Both the position numbers and the translations under genes were made by a program. Of a stretch of 64,000 nt of DNA, positions 41,201-50,914 are shown one piece after another. Each line of letters opens with the position of its first letter. Positions within the stretch are counted from its first letter, which is position 1. The stretch lies in assembly GCF_001544875.2 (NCBI RefSeq), contig NZ_FCOA02000027.1, positions 1-64,000 on the forward strand, in the 5' to 3' direction. Under the pieces are notes generated by a model, which had not been told where the DNA came from, did not search any database, and saw only the letters and a list, made by a program, of their open reading frames with translations. The stretch comes from Caballeronia hypogeia (lineage in GTDB: Bacteria > Pseudomonadota > Gammaproteobacteria > Burkholderiales > Burkholderiaceae).

Positions 41201-43426
41201 ATGAGCGTCACCACATCGGGTATGCAGTCGAAGTCGAGTCGCCGCGCAGTCAGGCATTTCGTCGAACTCGTGAGTTCCATGCGCTTCGCCATCGCGCTGC
41301 TGGTCATCCTGGCGATCGCGAGCATCATCGGCACGGTGCTCACGCAGGACGATCCGTATCCCAACTACGTCAATCAGTTTGGCCCGTTCTGGGCGGACAT
41401 CTTCCGGGGCTTGAGCATCTACACCGTGTATAGCGCATGGTGGTTCATGCTGATCCTCATCTTCCTCGTGATCTCGGTTTCGCTGTGCGTGATCCGCAAC
41501 AGCCCGAAGATGATCGCGGACATCAAGAGCTGGAAGGATCGCGTGCACGAAGGTGGCCTGCGCGCGTTCCACCACAAGGGCGAGTTCACGGTTTCGAGCA
41601 ACCGCGCGCAGACGGCCGCGACGCTCGAGCGTCTCGCCGCCAAGATGGGCTATCGCACCGTCACGCGGCAGACCGACAACGGAGCGACGCTCATCGCGGG
41701 CAAGCGCGGCGCGATGACGAAGATCGGATATATCTCGGCGCATCTGGCGATCGTCGTGATCTGCATCGGCGGGCTGCTCGACAGCAATCTGCCCATCAAG
41801 CTGCAGATGTGGATGTTCAACAAGACGCCGATCAACTCCAACGCCGTTATCAACGACATTCCGCCGGAGCATCGCCTGTCCACGTCGAACCCGACGTTCC
41901 GCGGCTACGCGTGGGTGCCGGAAGGGCAATACGTCGGCACGGCGATTCTGAACCAGCAGGACGGCTCGATCATTCAGGATCTGCCGTTCTCCATTCAGCT
42001 CAACAAGTTCATCGTCGATTACTACTCGACCGGCATGCCGAAGCTCTTCGCGAGTGACATCGTCGTGATCGATCACAAGACCGGCAAACGCATTCCGGCG
42101 CGCGTCGAGGTGAACAAGCCGTTCACGTACGACGGCGTGTCGATCTATCAGTCGAGCTTTCAGGACGGTGGCTCGAAGCTCGAAATGACCGCGTGGCCGA
42201 TGACCGGCGGCAGCGCGAAGACCGCGCCGTTCAGCGGCACGATCGGCGGCACGGCGCCCATCGGCGCGCAGTTCGTGGGCGCGCAGGGCGAGACGGTCGA
42301 GTTCACCGATTTCCGAGCGATCAACGTCGAGAACATGACCGACGGCAACGGCGCGCCCGACGCGCGCGGCGTCGGCAAGAAGGAGACGCTGCGCGACGCG
42401 TTCGACGAACGTTTAGGCTCCGGCGCGAAAACCTCGAAGCCGACCGATCTGCGCAATATCGGCCCGTCGGTGCAATACAAGGTGCGCGGCACGGACGGCC
42501 AGGCGCGCGAATACAGCAACTACATGCTGCCGGTCGATGTCAGCGGCCAGCGCATGTTCCTCGCGGGCATGCGCCTGAGCCCGAACGATCCGTTCCGTTA
42601 TCTGCGCATTCCCGCCGACGAGCAAGGCACCGTCAAGCAGTGGATGGATCTGCGCGCCGCGCTCGCCACGCCTGCGACGCGCGCCGAAGCGGCGCATCGT
42701 TTCGCACTGCGCTCCGTGCCGCAGGAAAACGGCGATCTTCAGAAGCATCTGGAAGAGAGCGCCAATCGCGTGCTGAATCTGTTCGCCGGCGTGGACGAAA
42801 ACGGCAAGGCAGTCGCGAATCCTCAGATGATTGGCGGTTTCCAGAGCATCGCGATGTTCATCGACCGCTCGGTGCCGAAGGGCGAGCAGGAGAAAGCCGC
42901 CGGTCTGTTGATGCGCATGCTGGAAGGCGCGATGTGGGACGTATGGCAGATTTCCCGAGAGCAAAACGGCCTTCCCGCGGCTAAAGTGGATGAGAAGAAC
43001 TCGGCGTTCGTGCAGGCGTCCATCAATGCGCTTTCTGACAGCTTTCTGTACGGTTCGCCGGTCTTTCTGCAACTTGACAACTTCAAGCAGGTGCAAGCTT
43101 CGGTATTCCAGTTGACGCGCGCGCCGGGCAAGAATCTGGTGTATCTTGGCAGCCTTCTGCTGGTCGTCGGCATTTTCGCGATGTTCTACGTGCGCGAGCG
43201 CCGGCTCTGGTTCTGGCTCAAAGATGCGGGACAAGGCGGCGCGAGCGTGCTGATGGCGATGTCCACCGCGCGCCGGACCCTCGACTTCGAAAAGGAATTC
43301 GTGCGTACGCGCGCGCAGATCGCTGCGGCGCTCGGCGCGAAGCCGTCCGATCCGTCCCCGGCATCCGGCGCTGCCACGGCGCAAACGCAATCCGAGGCTT
43401 CGAGCTCGGAAGTTTCAACACGGTAA
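41201..43426 (+). CDS. resB: ResB-like cytochrome c biogenesis protein (CcsB/Ccs1)
   Basis: With CcsA it forms the system II complex that moves haem to the periplasm and attaches it to apocytochrome c. The 741 residues have a cluster of N-terminal membrane segments (about 28-48, 74-95 and 180-200), a large periplasmic domain, and a last membrane segment near 650-670 (VYLGSLLLVVGIFAMFYV). This is longer than many ResB proteins, as is usual in betaproteobacteria. GGAG lies at 41192-41195. It directly precedes ccsA. Confidence 0.95.
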   Translation: MSVTTSGMQSKSSRRAVRHFVELVSSMRFAIALLVILAIASIIGTVLTQDDPYPNYVNQFGPFWADIFRGLSIYTVYSAWWFMLILIFLVISVSLCVIRNSPKMIADIKSWKDRVHEGGLRAFHHKGEFTVSSNRAQTAATLERLAAKMGYRTVTRQTDNGATLIAGKRGAMTKIGYISAHLAIVVICIGGLLDSNLPIKLQMWMFNKTPINSNAVINDIPPEHRLSTSNPTFRGYAWVPEGQYVGTAILNQQDGSIIQDLPFSIQLNKFIVDYYSTGMPKLFASDIVVIDHKTGKRIPARVEVNKPFTYDGVSIYQSSFQDGGSKLEMTAWPMTGGSAKTAPFSGTIGGTAPIGAQFVGAQGETVEFTDFRAINVENMTDGNGAPDARGVGKKETLRDAFDERLGSGAKTSKPTDLRNIGPSVQYKVRGTDGQAREYSNYMLPVDVSGQRMFLAGMRLSPNDPFRYLRIPADEQGTVKQWMDLRAALATPATRAEAAHRFALRSVPQENGDLQKHLEESANRVLNLFAGVDENGKAVANPQMIGGFQSIAMFIDRSVPKGEQEKAAGLLMRMLEGAMWDVWQISREQNGLPAAKVDEKNSAFVQASINALSDSFLYGSPVFLQLDNFKQVQASVFQLTRAPGKNLVYLGSLLLVVGIFAMFYVRERRLWFWLKDAGQGGASVLMAMSTARRTLDFEKEFVRTRAQIAAALGAKPSDPSPASGAATAQTQSEASSSEVSTR

Positions 43427-43430
43427 GATC

Positions 43431-44636
43431 ATGGACCTTTCTCAGACTTCCTCCCACGCATCCGCCAAGATGGAACGTCCGGCGCCGGGCGGATTGCCCG
43501 ATGTCGCCACGTTCGACGACCGTCCGTTCCTGCGGCGCCTCACGCCCATCGACTGGCTGTTCGCCCTCGCGATGGTCGCGGGCGCGGGCTTCGCGCTGAA
43601 TCGCTATCACGCGTACATGGACGTGTACGACACGGCCGTGCTGATCGGCGCGGTGCCGACTTTTACTGTGCTCGGCTGGCGCTGGAAACCAGTGCGTCTG
43701 CTGATCGCGATGATCGCGATCATGTCGCTCTTCTCGATCCAGCTCTACCAGCACGATCTGGCGCGCGCCGACACCAATTTCTTCCTCAAGTACTTCCTGT
43801 CGAGCCAGTCCGCGATCCTGTGGATGAGCGCGCTGTTCATCCTCGCGACGCTGTTCTACTGGATCGGCCTCGTGACGCGCTCGCAGACCGGAGGCGCGAT
43901 CGGCTCGCGCATGACCTGGGTCGCGGTGCTGATGGGCTTCACCGGCATGATGGTGCGCTGGTACGAGTCGTACATGATCGGCACGGACGTCGGTCATATT
44001 CCGATCTCGAATCTGTATGAAGTGTTCGTGCTGTTCTGCCTGATCACGTCGCTGTTCTATCTCTACTACGAGCAGCATTATTCGACGCGCGCGCTGGGCG
44101 CGTTCGTGCTACTCGTGATCAGCGCGGCGGTCGGGTTCCTGATGTGGTATTCGATCGCCCGCGACGCGCAGCAGATTCAGCCGCTCGTGCCCGCGCTGCA
44201 AAGCTGGTGGATGAAGATCCACGTGCCGGCGAACTTCATCGGTTACGGCAGCTTCGCGCTCTCCGCGATGGTGTCCGTCGCGTATCTCGGGAAGCAGCGC
44301 GGCTTCATGGCGGATCGCCTGCCGTCGCTCGAAGTGCTCGACGACGTGATGTACAAGTCGATCGCCGTCGGTTTCGCGTTCTTCACCATCGCGACGATTC
44401 TCGGCGCGCTGTGGGCCGCGGAAGCGTGGGGCGGCTACTGGAGCTGGGACCCGAAGGAAACCTGGGCGCTGATCGTCTGGCTGAACTACGCGGCGTGGCT
44501 GCACATGCGCCTGATGAAGGGCCTGCGCGGCGCGGCGGCGGCATGGTGGGCGCTCACCGGCCTGGTCGTCACGACGTTCGCGTTCCTCGGCGTGAACATG
44601 TTCCTCTCGGGCTTGCACAGCTACGGCAAGCTCTGA
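43431..44636 (+). CDS. ccsA: Cytochrome c biogenesis protein CcsA (ResC)
   Basis: Haem-handling partner of ResB in system II cytochrome c maturation. The 401-residue polytopic protein carries the tryptophan-rich WWD motif WGGYWSWDPKETWALIVW (about 343-360), the haem-binding signature of the family, and conserved histidines near HVP (about 263) and HS at the C-terminus. It starts five bases after the resB stop, so the two form one operon. Confidence 0.96.
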   Translation: MDLSQTSSHASAKMERPAPGGLPDVATFDDRPFLRRLTPIDWLFALAMVAGAGFALNRYHAYMDVYDTAVLIGAVPTFTVLGWRWKPVRLLIAMIAIMSLFSIQLYQHDLARADTNFFLKYFLSSQSAILWMSALFILATLFYWIGLVTRSQTGGAIGSRMTWVAVLMGFTGMMVRWYESYMIGTDVGHIPISNLYEVFVLFCLITSLFYLYYEQHYSTRALGAFVLLVISAAVGFLMWYSIARDAQQIQPLVPALQSWWMKIHVPANFIGYGSFALSAMVSVAYLGKQRGFMADRLPSLEVLDDVMYKSIAVGFAFFTIATILGALWAAEAWGGYWSWDPKETWALIVWLNYAAWLHMRLMKGLRGAAAAWWALTGLVVTTFAFLGVNMFLSGLHSYGKL

Positions 44637-44659
44637 TTGGCCGACGTCGACGCGAAAAG

Positions 44660-44691
44660 AACCGCCATGCATCGCGCTGGCGGTTTTTTTT
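44660..44691 (+). terminator. Rho-independent terminator after ccsA
   Basis: AACCGCCA and TGGCGGTT form an 8-base stem with a ten-base loop, followed by eight T residues. Confidence 0.9.
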
Positions 44692-44770
44692 CGTTTTGCG
44701 CTGGAATACGGGTATTGAATCTGCTGTTCTCCTCGTATGGGCGATCAGCGCCGCAATGGAAGGAATGCAC

Positions 44771-45760
44771 ATGTGGATCAGACGAAACCGCCATCTCTAC
44801 GGCGGTGATATCGCGGGTCATGAAATCACACCGCGCGAAGTGTTTGAAAATCGCCGCCGCGCGCTGCGCTCGCTCGGCGCGCTGGCGGCGACCGGTCTTG
44901 CCGGCGCGAGCGGCATCGCGCACGCGACGCTGACATCGCCCGACGCGAAAGGCCAGAAGCTCGCCGCGACGACGAACCCGAAATTCGTTGCGATCGACAA
45001 GCCCACGCCGTTCAAGGACATCACCTCGTACAACAACTTCTACGAGTTCGGCACCGACAAGGGCGATCCCGCCGATCACGCGGGCACGCTGCGGCCGCGG
45101 CCGTGGAAGGTGTCGGTGGAAGGCGCGATCAAGAATCCGAAGGTCTACGACATCGATGAAATTCTGAAGCTCGCGCCGCTCGAAGAACGCGTGTACCGGC
45201 TGCGCTGCGTCGAAGGCTGGTCGATGGTGATTCCGTGGATCGGCGTCTCGCTGTCGGAGCTGATCAAGCGCGCCGAGCCGACGGGCAACGCGAAGTACGT
45301 GCAGTTCATCACGCTCGCCGATGCCTCGCAGATGCCCGGACTTTCCACGCCCATCCTCGAATGGCCGTACTCCGAAGGTCTGCGCATGGACGAAGCGATG
45401 AATCCGCTCACGCTGCTCACGGTCGGCCTGTATGGCGAAGTGCTGCCGAATCAGAACGGCGCGCCGGTGCGCGTCGTGGTGCCGTGGAAGTACGGCTTCA
45501 AGAGCGCGAAGTCGCTGGTGAAGATCCGCTTCGTCGAGAAGCAGCCGCCGACGAGCTGGAACCTCTACGCGCCGACCGAATACGGCTTCTATTCGAACGT
45601 GAACCCAAACGTCGATCATCCGCGCTGGAGCCAGGCGACGGAGCGGCGCATCGGCGAAGACGGCTTCTTTCAGCCGAAGCGCAAGACGCTGATGTTCAAC
45701 GGTTACGGCGATCAGGTCGCGTCCTTGTATCAGGGCATGGATCTGAAGAAGAACTTCTGA
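44771..45760 (+). CDS. msrP: Periplasmic protein-methionine sulfoxide reductase, catalytic subunit MsrP (YedY)
   Basis: Molybdenum-cofactor enzyme that reduces methionine sulfoxide in periplasmic proteins. I chose ATG 44771 (MWIRRNRHLYGG), preceded by AAGGA at 44760-44764; two in-frame ATGs just upstream are possible. The 329 residues begin with a Tat signal (NRRRALRSL, about 27-35) and cut near HA-TLT. The molybdenum-ligating cysteine is Cys146 in RLRCVEGWSM. msrQ follows with a one-base overlap. Confidence 0.96.
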   Translation: MWIRRNRHLYGGDIAGHEITPREVFENRRRALRSLGALAATGLAGASGIAHATLTSPDAKGQKLAATTNPKFVAIDKPTPFKDITSYNNFYEFGTDKGDPADHAGTLRPRPWKVSVEGAIKNPKVYDIDEILKLAPLEERVYRLRCVEGWSMVIPWIGVSLSELIKRAEPTGNAKYVQFITLADASQMPGLSTPILEWPYSEGLRMDEAMNPLTLLTVGLYGEVLPNQNGAPVRVVVPWKYGFKSAKSLVKIRFVEKQPPTSWNLYAPTEYGFYSNVNPNVDHPRWSQATERRIGEDGFFQPKRKTLMFNGYGDQVASLYQGMDLKKNF

Positions 45761-46404
45761 TGTCGAGCGCAACGGATATCAAAGGTGTTCGTGCGCGCGT
45801 GGCGTCGCCGCCGCGCTGGGTCGCGCCGGTCAAGATCGCGGTGTTCGTGGCGATGCTGTTTCCGCTCGCGCGTCTCGTGTTCCTCGGTGTCAACGGCGGT
45901 CTGGGCGCCAATCCGATCGAGTTCATCACGCGCTCCACCGGCCTCTGGACGCTCGTATATCTCTGCATCACGCTGGCGATCACGCCCCTGCGACGCATGA
46001 CCGGCATCACGGCGCTCGCGCGCTTTCGCCGGATGATCGGCCTGTACGCGTTCTTCTTCGCGGTGATGCACTTCACGACCTACATCTGGTTCGACAAATG
46101 GTTCGATGTCGCCGAGATGGTGAAGGACATCGGCAAGCGGCCGTTCATCACGGTCGGCTTCGCGGCATTCGTGCTGCTGATACCGCTCGCCGCGACGTCC
46201 CCGAAAGCGATGGTGCGCAAGCTCGGGCGACGCTGGCAGATCTTGCATCGCGCGATCTATCTCATCGCCGCGCTCGCGATCCTGCATTTCTGGTGGATGA
46301 AGGCAGGCAAGCACGATCTCGAGTTGCCGAAGATTTATGGCTCGATAGTGATCGTGTTGCTGGGCTGGCGTGTGATCGCCTGGCTGAAAACACGACGGGC
46401 ATAA
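45760..46404 (+). CDS. msrQ: Haem-containing membrane subunit MsrQ (YedZ)
   Basis: MsrQ passes electrons from the quinone pool to MsrP through haem b. The ATG at 45760 overlaps the msrP stop by one base (TGATG), giving 214 residues. At least five hydrophobic segments are visible, and histidines in FAVMHFTTY, ILHRAIYLIAALAILHFWW are positioned as haem ligands of the ferric reductase-like domain. Confidence 0.96.
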   Translation: MSSATDIKGVRARVASPPRWVAPVKIAVFVAMLFPLARLVFLGVNGGLGANPIEFITRSTGLWTLVYLCITLAITPLRRMTGITALARFRRMIGLYAFFFAVMHFTTYIWFDKWFDVAEMVKDIGKRPFITVGFAAFVLLIPLAATSPKAMVRKLGRRWQILHRAIYLIAALAILHFWWMKAGKHDLELPKIYGSIVIVLLGWRVIAWLKTRRA

Positions 46405-46405
46405 A

Positions 46406-46437
46406 AAAAAAGCGATGCCCTCGGAGCATCGCTTTTT
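46406..46437. terminator. Bidirectional terminator between msrQ and lysA
   Basis: AGCGATGC and GCATCGCT form an 8-base stem flanked by eight A residues on the left and five T residues on the right, serving both converging genes. Confidence 0.9.
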
Positions 46438-46455
46438 CATTGGAGCACGAAAGTT

Positions 46456-47718
46456 TCAGTCCGGCAGAATCGATTCGCCGGCGAACAACTGCCGCACTTC
46501 CTCACGCTCGCGCACGAGTCGCGCGCGTTCGCCGTCTACCATGATTTCCGCGGCGCGCGGGCGCGTGTTGTAGTTCGAGCTCATCACGAAGCCATACGCG
46601 CCCGCCGAACCCACGGCGAGCAGATCGCCCGGCTCGACGGCCAGTTCGCGATCGCGCCCGAGCCAGTCGCCGCTCTCGCACACCGGACCGACGACGTCGT
46701 ACGTGTGCGCGGGCGCATCGCGCTCAACGACCGGCACGATGCGATGGAACGCCTCGTACATCGCGGGGCGCGCGAGGTCGTTCATCGCGGCATCGACGAT
46801 GGCGAAATTCTTTTCTTCGCCCGGCTTCAGGTATTCCACACGCGTGAGCAACACGCCCGCATTGCCGACCAGCGAACGGCCTGGCTCGAAATACACTTCG
46901 CGTTCGCCGTGGCCGCGCTTTTCAATGTGATCGAGCAGCGTCTTCACGAATTCGCCGATATCGGGTGGCGTTTCGTCGTCGTAGGTGATGCCGAGACCGC
47001 CGCCGACATCGACATGGCGAATGCTCATGCCGTCCGATTCGATCTGCGCGACGAGGTCGAGCAGCTTGTCGAGGGCGTCGAGATACGGGCTGATTTCGGT
47101 GATCTGCGAGCCGATATGGCAATCGATGCCGACGACATCGAGATTCGCCATTTGGTGCGCCTGCGTGTAGGTCGCACGCGCATCGCTGAAGGCCACGCCG
47201 AACTTGTTCGATTTCAAGCCCGTGGAAATGTACGGATGCGTTTTCGCATCGACATCGGGATTCACGCGCAGCGACACGGGCGCTTTCTTGCCGAGCGACT
47301 TCGCCACGTCATTGAGCGCGTGCAGCTCGGGAATCGACTCGACGTTGAAGCACTTCACGCCCAGTTCGAGCGCCTCGCGCATTTCCGCCGCCGTTTTGCC
47401 GACGCCCGAAAACACCGTGTTTTCCGCGCGGCCGCCCGCCGCCAGCACGCGCGCCAGTTCGCCCGACGACACGATGTCGAAGCCTGCGCCCATGCGCGCG
47501 AACACGTTGAGCACCGCGAGATTGCTGTTCGCCTTCACCGCGACGTGCACGGTCGCCTTGCGGCCGGCGCAGGCGTCGGCGTAAGCGTGATAGGCGCGCG
47601 TCAGCGCATCGCGCGAATAGACATAGAGCGGCGTGCCGAACTGCTCCGCGAGCGATGCGGCTGAGACGCCTTCGACGTGAAGCACGCCGTCGACGTAGTG
47701 GAATGCGGAATCGTTCAT
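46456..47718 (-). CDS. lysA: Diaminopimelate decarboxylase
   Basis: LysA decarboxylates meso-diaminopimelate to lysine, the last step of the pathway. The 420-residue PLP enzyme has the PLP lysine at about 62 (VAVKANSN), the glycine-rich HVDVGGGLGITY phosphate-binding segment (about 235-246), EPGRSLVGNAG, and the active-site CESGDWLGR near the C-terminus. It is likely co-transcribed with the small lipoprotein gene 42 bases upstream. Confidence 0.98.
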   Translation of the reverse strand: MNDSAFHYVDGVLHVEGVSAASLAEQFGTPLYVYSRDALTRAYHAYADACAGRKATVHVAVKANSNLAVLNVFARMGAGFDIVSSGELARVLAAGGRAENTVFSGVGKTAAEMREALELGVKCFNVESIPELHALNDVAKSLGKKAPVSLRVNPDVDAKTHPYISTGLKSNKFGVAFSDARATYTQAHQMANLDVVGIDCHIGSQITEISPYLDALDKLLDLVAQIESDGMSIRHVDVGGGLGITYDDETPPDIGEFVKTLLDHIEKRGHGEREVYFEPGRSLVGNAGVLLTRVEYLKPGEEKNFAIVDAAMNDLARPAMYEAFHRIVPVVERDAPAHTYDVVGPVCESGDWLGRDRELAVEPGDLLAVGSAGAYGFVMSSNYNTRPRAAEIMVDGERARLVREREEVRQLFAGESILPD

Positions 47719-47760
47719 GCGTGGAATCGAAAATGCGCCGATGAGGCGAGGGCTGGCGGA

Positions 47761-48069
47761 TCAGTAAGCGGACGAAGCGGCTTTCGGCGCCGATGCGGCG
47801 TTGGGTCCGGTCTTCAAATCCGTTTCGGGCGAAAGCGATAGCGGCTCGCCCGATGTATCCGGAACGGTGCCTCGGCGCGCTGCGGTTTCACTGCCCGGAT
47901 TCACATCCGAAGGCGGCGTATTCTGGAGATCGGCGGGACGTTGCGGGAGCGGCGGCACAGTTGGCATGTAGAGCGGACCGCGTTGTCCGCAACCGCCGAG
48001 CGTGAGTGTGGCCGCGGCGCCGAGGCTCAAAGCCGCTACAATCGCGCTCATCCTGAAAACGACACGCAT
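47761..48069 (-). CDS. lptM: Small LptM-like lipoprotein
   Basis: 102-residue lipoprotein with a lipobox ending at Cys27 (LTLGGC) followed by GQRGPLYMP, the signature of the YifL/LptM family that assists LptD disulfide maturation in E. coli. The remainder is Pro/Ser/Ala-rich and poorly conserved. The location between cyaY (divergent) and lysA is the same as in many Gammaproteobacteria and Betaproteobacteria. Function transferred from family; symbol tentative. Confidence 0.85.
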   Translation of the reverse strand: MRVVFRMSAIVAALSLGAAATLTLGGCGQRGPLYMPTVPPLPQRPADLQNTPPSDVNPGSETAARRGTVPDTSGEPLSLSPETDLKTGPNAASAPKAASSAY

Positions 48070-48104
48070 GACCGTCCCTGTACATAGAATCGATGGAGTT
48101 TAGC

Positions 48105-48422
48105 ATGACAGACCAGGAATACCTGACGCTGGCGGAGGCCGCGCTGACCGCCATCGAGCGTGCGGTTGATGAAGCCGACGCCGATATCGAATTCGAGCGC
48201 AGCGGCAACGTGCTCACGCTGGAATTCGAAAACCGCACGAAGGTGATCGTCAATTTGCAGCCGCCGAAGCACGAAATCTGGCTCGCGGCGAAGGCGGGCG
48301 GATTCCACTACAAATACGTCGACGGCGCGTGGCGCGACACGCGCGACAACAGCGAATTCTTCGCTACGCTCAGCAAGTATTCGACAGAGCAGGCAGGCGA
48401 GCCGATCCGCTTCAAGGCGTAA
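48105..48422 (+). CDS. cyaY: Iron-sulfur cluster assembly protein CyaY (frataxin)
   Basis: Frataxin homologue that binds iron and modulates IscS activity. I chose ATG 48105 with GGAG at 48095-48098 (product MTDQEYLTLAEAAL, 105 residues). The acidic first helix (ERAVDEADADIEFE) and the beta-strand segment PPKHEIWLAAKAGGFHYKY are characteristic. It is divergent from the lptM-like gene. Confidence 0.97.
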   Translation: MTDQEYLTLAEAALTAIERAVDEADADIEFERSGNVLTLEFENRTKVIVNLQPPKHEIWLAAKAGGFHYKYVDGAWRDTRDNSEFFATLSKYSTEQAGEPIRFKA

Positions 48423-48455
48423 AAAAAGCGAGCGGTTCTTTCGAGCCGCTCGCTT
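48421..48455 (-). terminator. Terminator after mrcA (minus strand)
   Basis: AAGCGAGCGG and CCGCTCGCTT form a 10-base stem with a ten-base loop. On the minus strand it is followed by seven T residues, so it fits mrcA. On the plus strand only TT follows, so it is weaker for cyaY. Confidence 0.88.
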
Positions 48456-48481
48456 GGCGTTTCATGTGTCGCCGGGCCCGG

Positions 48482-50890
48482 TCAGTGGCCCTTGAACAGA
48501 TTCATGATGTCCTGCTTTTCCTGCTCGCCGACTTCCGGCGCGGGCGCCGTCACGCCCGACACGCCTTCCTGCGGCGGCGCCTGACTCACGCCGATGGTCG
48601 CAACGAAGCCGTGGCCCGGCGTCATGTCGTCGTAGTAAAGCTCGTTGCCGAGCGACGTGATATCGGGCGGCATCGTCGGCTTGTACTCGGGCACGCCCTT
48701 GAGTGCCGTGCCCATGTAGTCCATCCACACCGGCAGCGCGAGTCCGCCGCCGGTTTCCTTGTCGCCCAGGCTGCGCGGATTGTCGTAGCCGATCCAAGCG
48801 ACCGCCACCAGCGTGCGCTGATATCCGGCGAACCATGCATCGCGCGAATCGTTCGTCGTGCCGGTCTTGCCGGCGAGATCGCCGCGCTTCAACTGATTCG
48901 TTTTCGCGCCCGTACCGTGCTGCGCGACGCTCTGCAACAGGCTGTTCATGACGAACGCGTTACGCGGCGTGATCGCGAGCGGCGCGCTCTGCTGCGCGAC
49001 GAGCGGCTGCGGATGCGAGACGACGCGCCCGTAGGGATCGGTGATATCGGCGATCAGATACGGATTCACGCGATAACCGCCGTTCGCGAACACCGCGTAA
49101 CCGGCCGCCATCTGCAGCGGCGTGACGAGACCCGCGCCGAGCGCCATCGGCAGATAGGCGGGATGACGGTCAGCGTCGAAGCCGAAATGCGTGATGTACT
49201 GCTGCGCGTACTTCGTGCCGATGTGACTCAGAATGCGGATCGACACCATGTTCTTCGAACGCTGCAGCGCCGAGCGCATGGTCATCGGGCCGTCGAAGCC
49301 GCCGCCGTAGTTCTTCGGCTCCCACGCCTGGCCGCCGGTTTCCGCCGCGCTGAAGAACAGCGGGCCGTCATTGATGATGGTCGCGGGCGAAAGTCCCTTC
49401 TCCAGCGACGCCGAGTAGATGAACGGCTTGAAGCTCGAACCCGGCTGACGCCACGCTTGCGTCACGTGGTTGAACTTGTTCTTGTTGAAGTCGAAGCCGC
49501 CGACCAGCGCGCGGATCGCGCCGTCCTGCGGCACCATCGAAATGAGCGCGCCTTCGACTTGCGGCAACTGCGTGATGATCCAGTTGCCGTCGTCGTTCTT
49601 CATGAGACGTACGATCGCGCCCGGACGAATGCGCGCGTTCGGCTGCGCCTTGGGGCCGAGCGCGAACGCGACGAAACGCAGGTCGTTGCCGCTGATCGTC
49701 GCCGTATTGCCGTCGATGAAACTCGCCTTCACTTCCTTCGGACTCGCCGACGTGACCACCGCCGCGACAATTTCGCCGTTGTCGGGATGCTCGGCGAGCG
49801 CGTCGTCGATGGCCTGCTCACGGTCGTCCGCATTCGCCGGCAAGTCGATATAGCCTTCCGGTCCGCGATAGCCGTGGCGGTGCTCGTAGTCCATCAGACC
49901 CTTGCGCACCGCGCGGTAGGCGGCGTCCTGATCGGCGGAATCGATCGTCGTGACGACGTTCAGACCGCGCGTGTACGCTTCCTCGCGATATTGCGCGTAC
50001 ATCATCTGACGCACCATTTCCGCGACGTACTCGGCGTGCACGCTGAATTCGCGCCCTTGTCCCTTCACGACGAGCGGCTGTTTCGCCGCCTGCTCGAACT
50101 GGTCCTGCGTGATGAAATTCAGCTCGCGCATGCGCTGCAGGATGTATTCCTGACGCACCTTCGCCCGCTTCGGATTGACGACCGGGTTGTACGCCGAAGG
50201 CGCCTTCGGCAGACCCGCGAGCATCGCGGCCTCGGCGAGCGAGATATCCTTCAGATCCTTGCCAAAGTAGACCCGCGCCGCGCTCGCGAAACCGTACGCG
50301 CGCTGCCCGAGATAGATCTGATTCATGTACACCTCGAGAATCTGATCCTTCGTCAGCGCGCGCTCGATCTTGTATGCGAGCAGCATCTCGTAGATCTTTC
50401 GGGTGTAAGTCTTTTCGCTCGACAGGAAGAAGTTGCGTGCGACCTGCATCGTGATCGTGCTCGCGCCCTGCGATGCGTGGCCGTTGGTCAGCGCGACCGA
50501 GCCCGCGCGCAGGATGCCGGTGAGATCGACGCCGCCGTGATCGTAGAAGCGCGCGTCTTCGATCGCGAGCACGGCTTTTTTCAGATGATCGGGCACGTCC
50601 TGGATGCGCACGACGCTGCGGCGCTCTTCGCCGAATTCGCCGATCAATACGTGATCGGCCGTGTAGATGCGCAGCGGCACCTTCGGCTTGTAGTCGGTGA
50701 GCGCTTCGAGCGAAGGCAGATTCGGCATCGCGACGACGAGCGCGTAGCCGAGCACCAGCCCCGCGCACACGATGAGCGCGAATACGCTGACGAAAAAGCC
50801 TAGCAGGAGCCTCGCCCACCACGGGCGCTTGGCTTTCTTTTGCCTCTCGGGCGGCGTGGACGGCGAGTTGGTCGGGGAAGAGGATTGCAT
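48482..50890 (-). CDS. mrcA: Penicillin-binding protein 1A, bifunctional transglycosylase/transpeptidase
   Basis: Class A PBP that polymerises and cross-links peptidoglycan. The 802 residues have one membrane anchor (about 26-50), a GT51 domain with EDARFYDHGGVD and GASTITMQVARN, and a transpeptidase domain with the active serine in SSFKPF (SxxK), SKN (SxN) and LAGKTGTTND (KTG). The C-terminus is Pro/Glu-rich. It is divergent from pilM, as in many Proteobacteria. Confidence 0.98.
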   Translation of the reverse strand: MQSSSPTNSPSTPPERQKKAKRPWWARLLLGFFVSVFALIVCAGLVLGYALVVAMPNLPSLEALTDYKPKVPLRIYTADHVLIGEFGEERRSVVRIQDVPDHLKKAVLAIEDARFYDHGGVDLTGILRAGSVALTNGHASQGASTITMQVARNFFLSSEKTYTRKIYEMLLAYKIERALTKDQILEVYMNQIYLGQRAYGFASAARVYFGKDLKDISLAEAAMLAGLPKAPSAYNPVVNPKRAKVRQEYILQRMRELNFITQDQFEQAAKQPLVVKGQGREFSVHAEYVAEMVRQMMYAQYREEAYTRGLNVVTTIDSADQDAAYRAVRKGLMDYEHRHGYRGPEGYIDLPANADDREQAIDDALAEHPDNGEIVAAVVTSASPKEVKASFIDGNTATISGNDLRFVAFALGPKAQPNARIRPGAIVRLMKNDDGNWIITQLPQVEGALISMVPQDGAIRALVGGFDFNKNKFNHVTQAWRQPGSSFKPFIYSASLEKGLSPATIINDGPLFFSAAETGGQAWEPKNYGGGFDGPMTMRSALQRSKNMVSIRILSHIGTKYAQQYITHFGFDADRHPAYLPMALGAGLVTPLQMAAGYAVFANGGYRVNPYLIADITDPYGRVVSHPQPLVAQQSAPLAITPRNAFVMNSLLQSVAQHGTGAKTNQLKRGDLAGKTGTTNDSRDAWFAGYQRTLVAVAWIGYDNPRSLGDKETGGGLALPVWMDYMGTALKGVPEYKPTMPPDITSLGNELYYDDMTPGHGFVATIGVSQAPPQEGVSGVTAPAPEVGEQEKQDIMNLFKGH

Positions 50891-50914
50891 AGAACCACCA
50901 AAAACAATCTCGCG

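Noticed and set aside
48425..48455. Hairpin after cyaY as the cyaY terminator
   Set aside because: Only two T residues follow on the plus strand, while seven follow on the minus strand; assigned to mrcA.
48329..50803. 824-codon plus-strand frame opposite mrcA
   Set aside because: mrcA has complete catalytic motifs and a terminator on the minus strand; the opposite frame has low complexity and starts inside cyaY.
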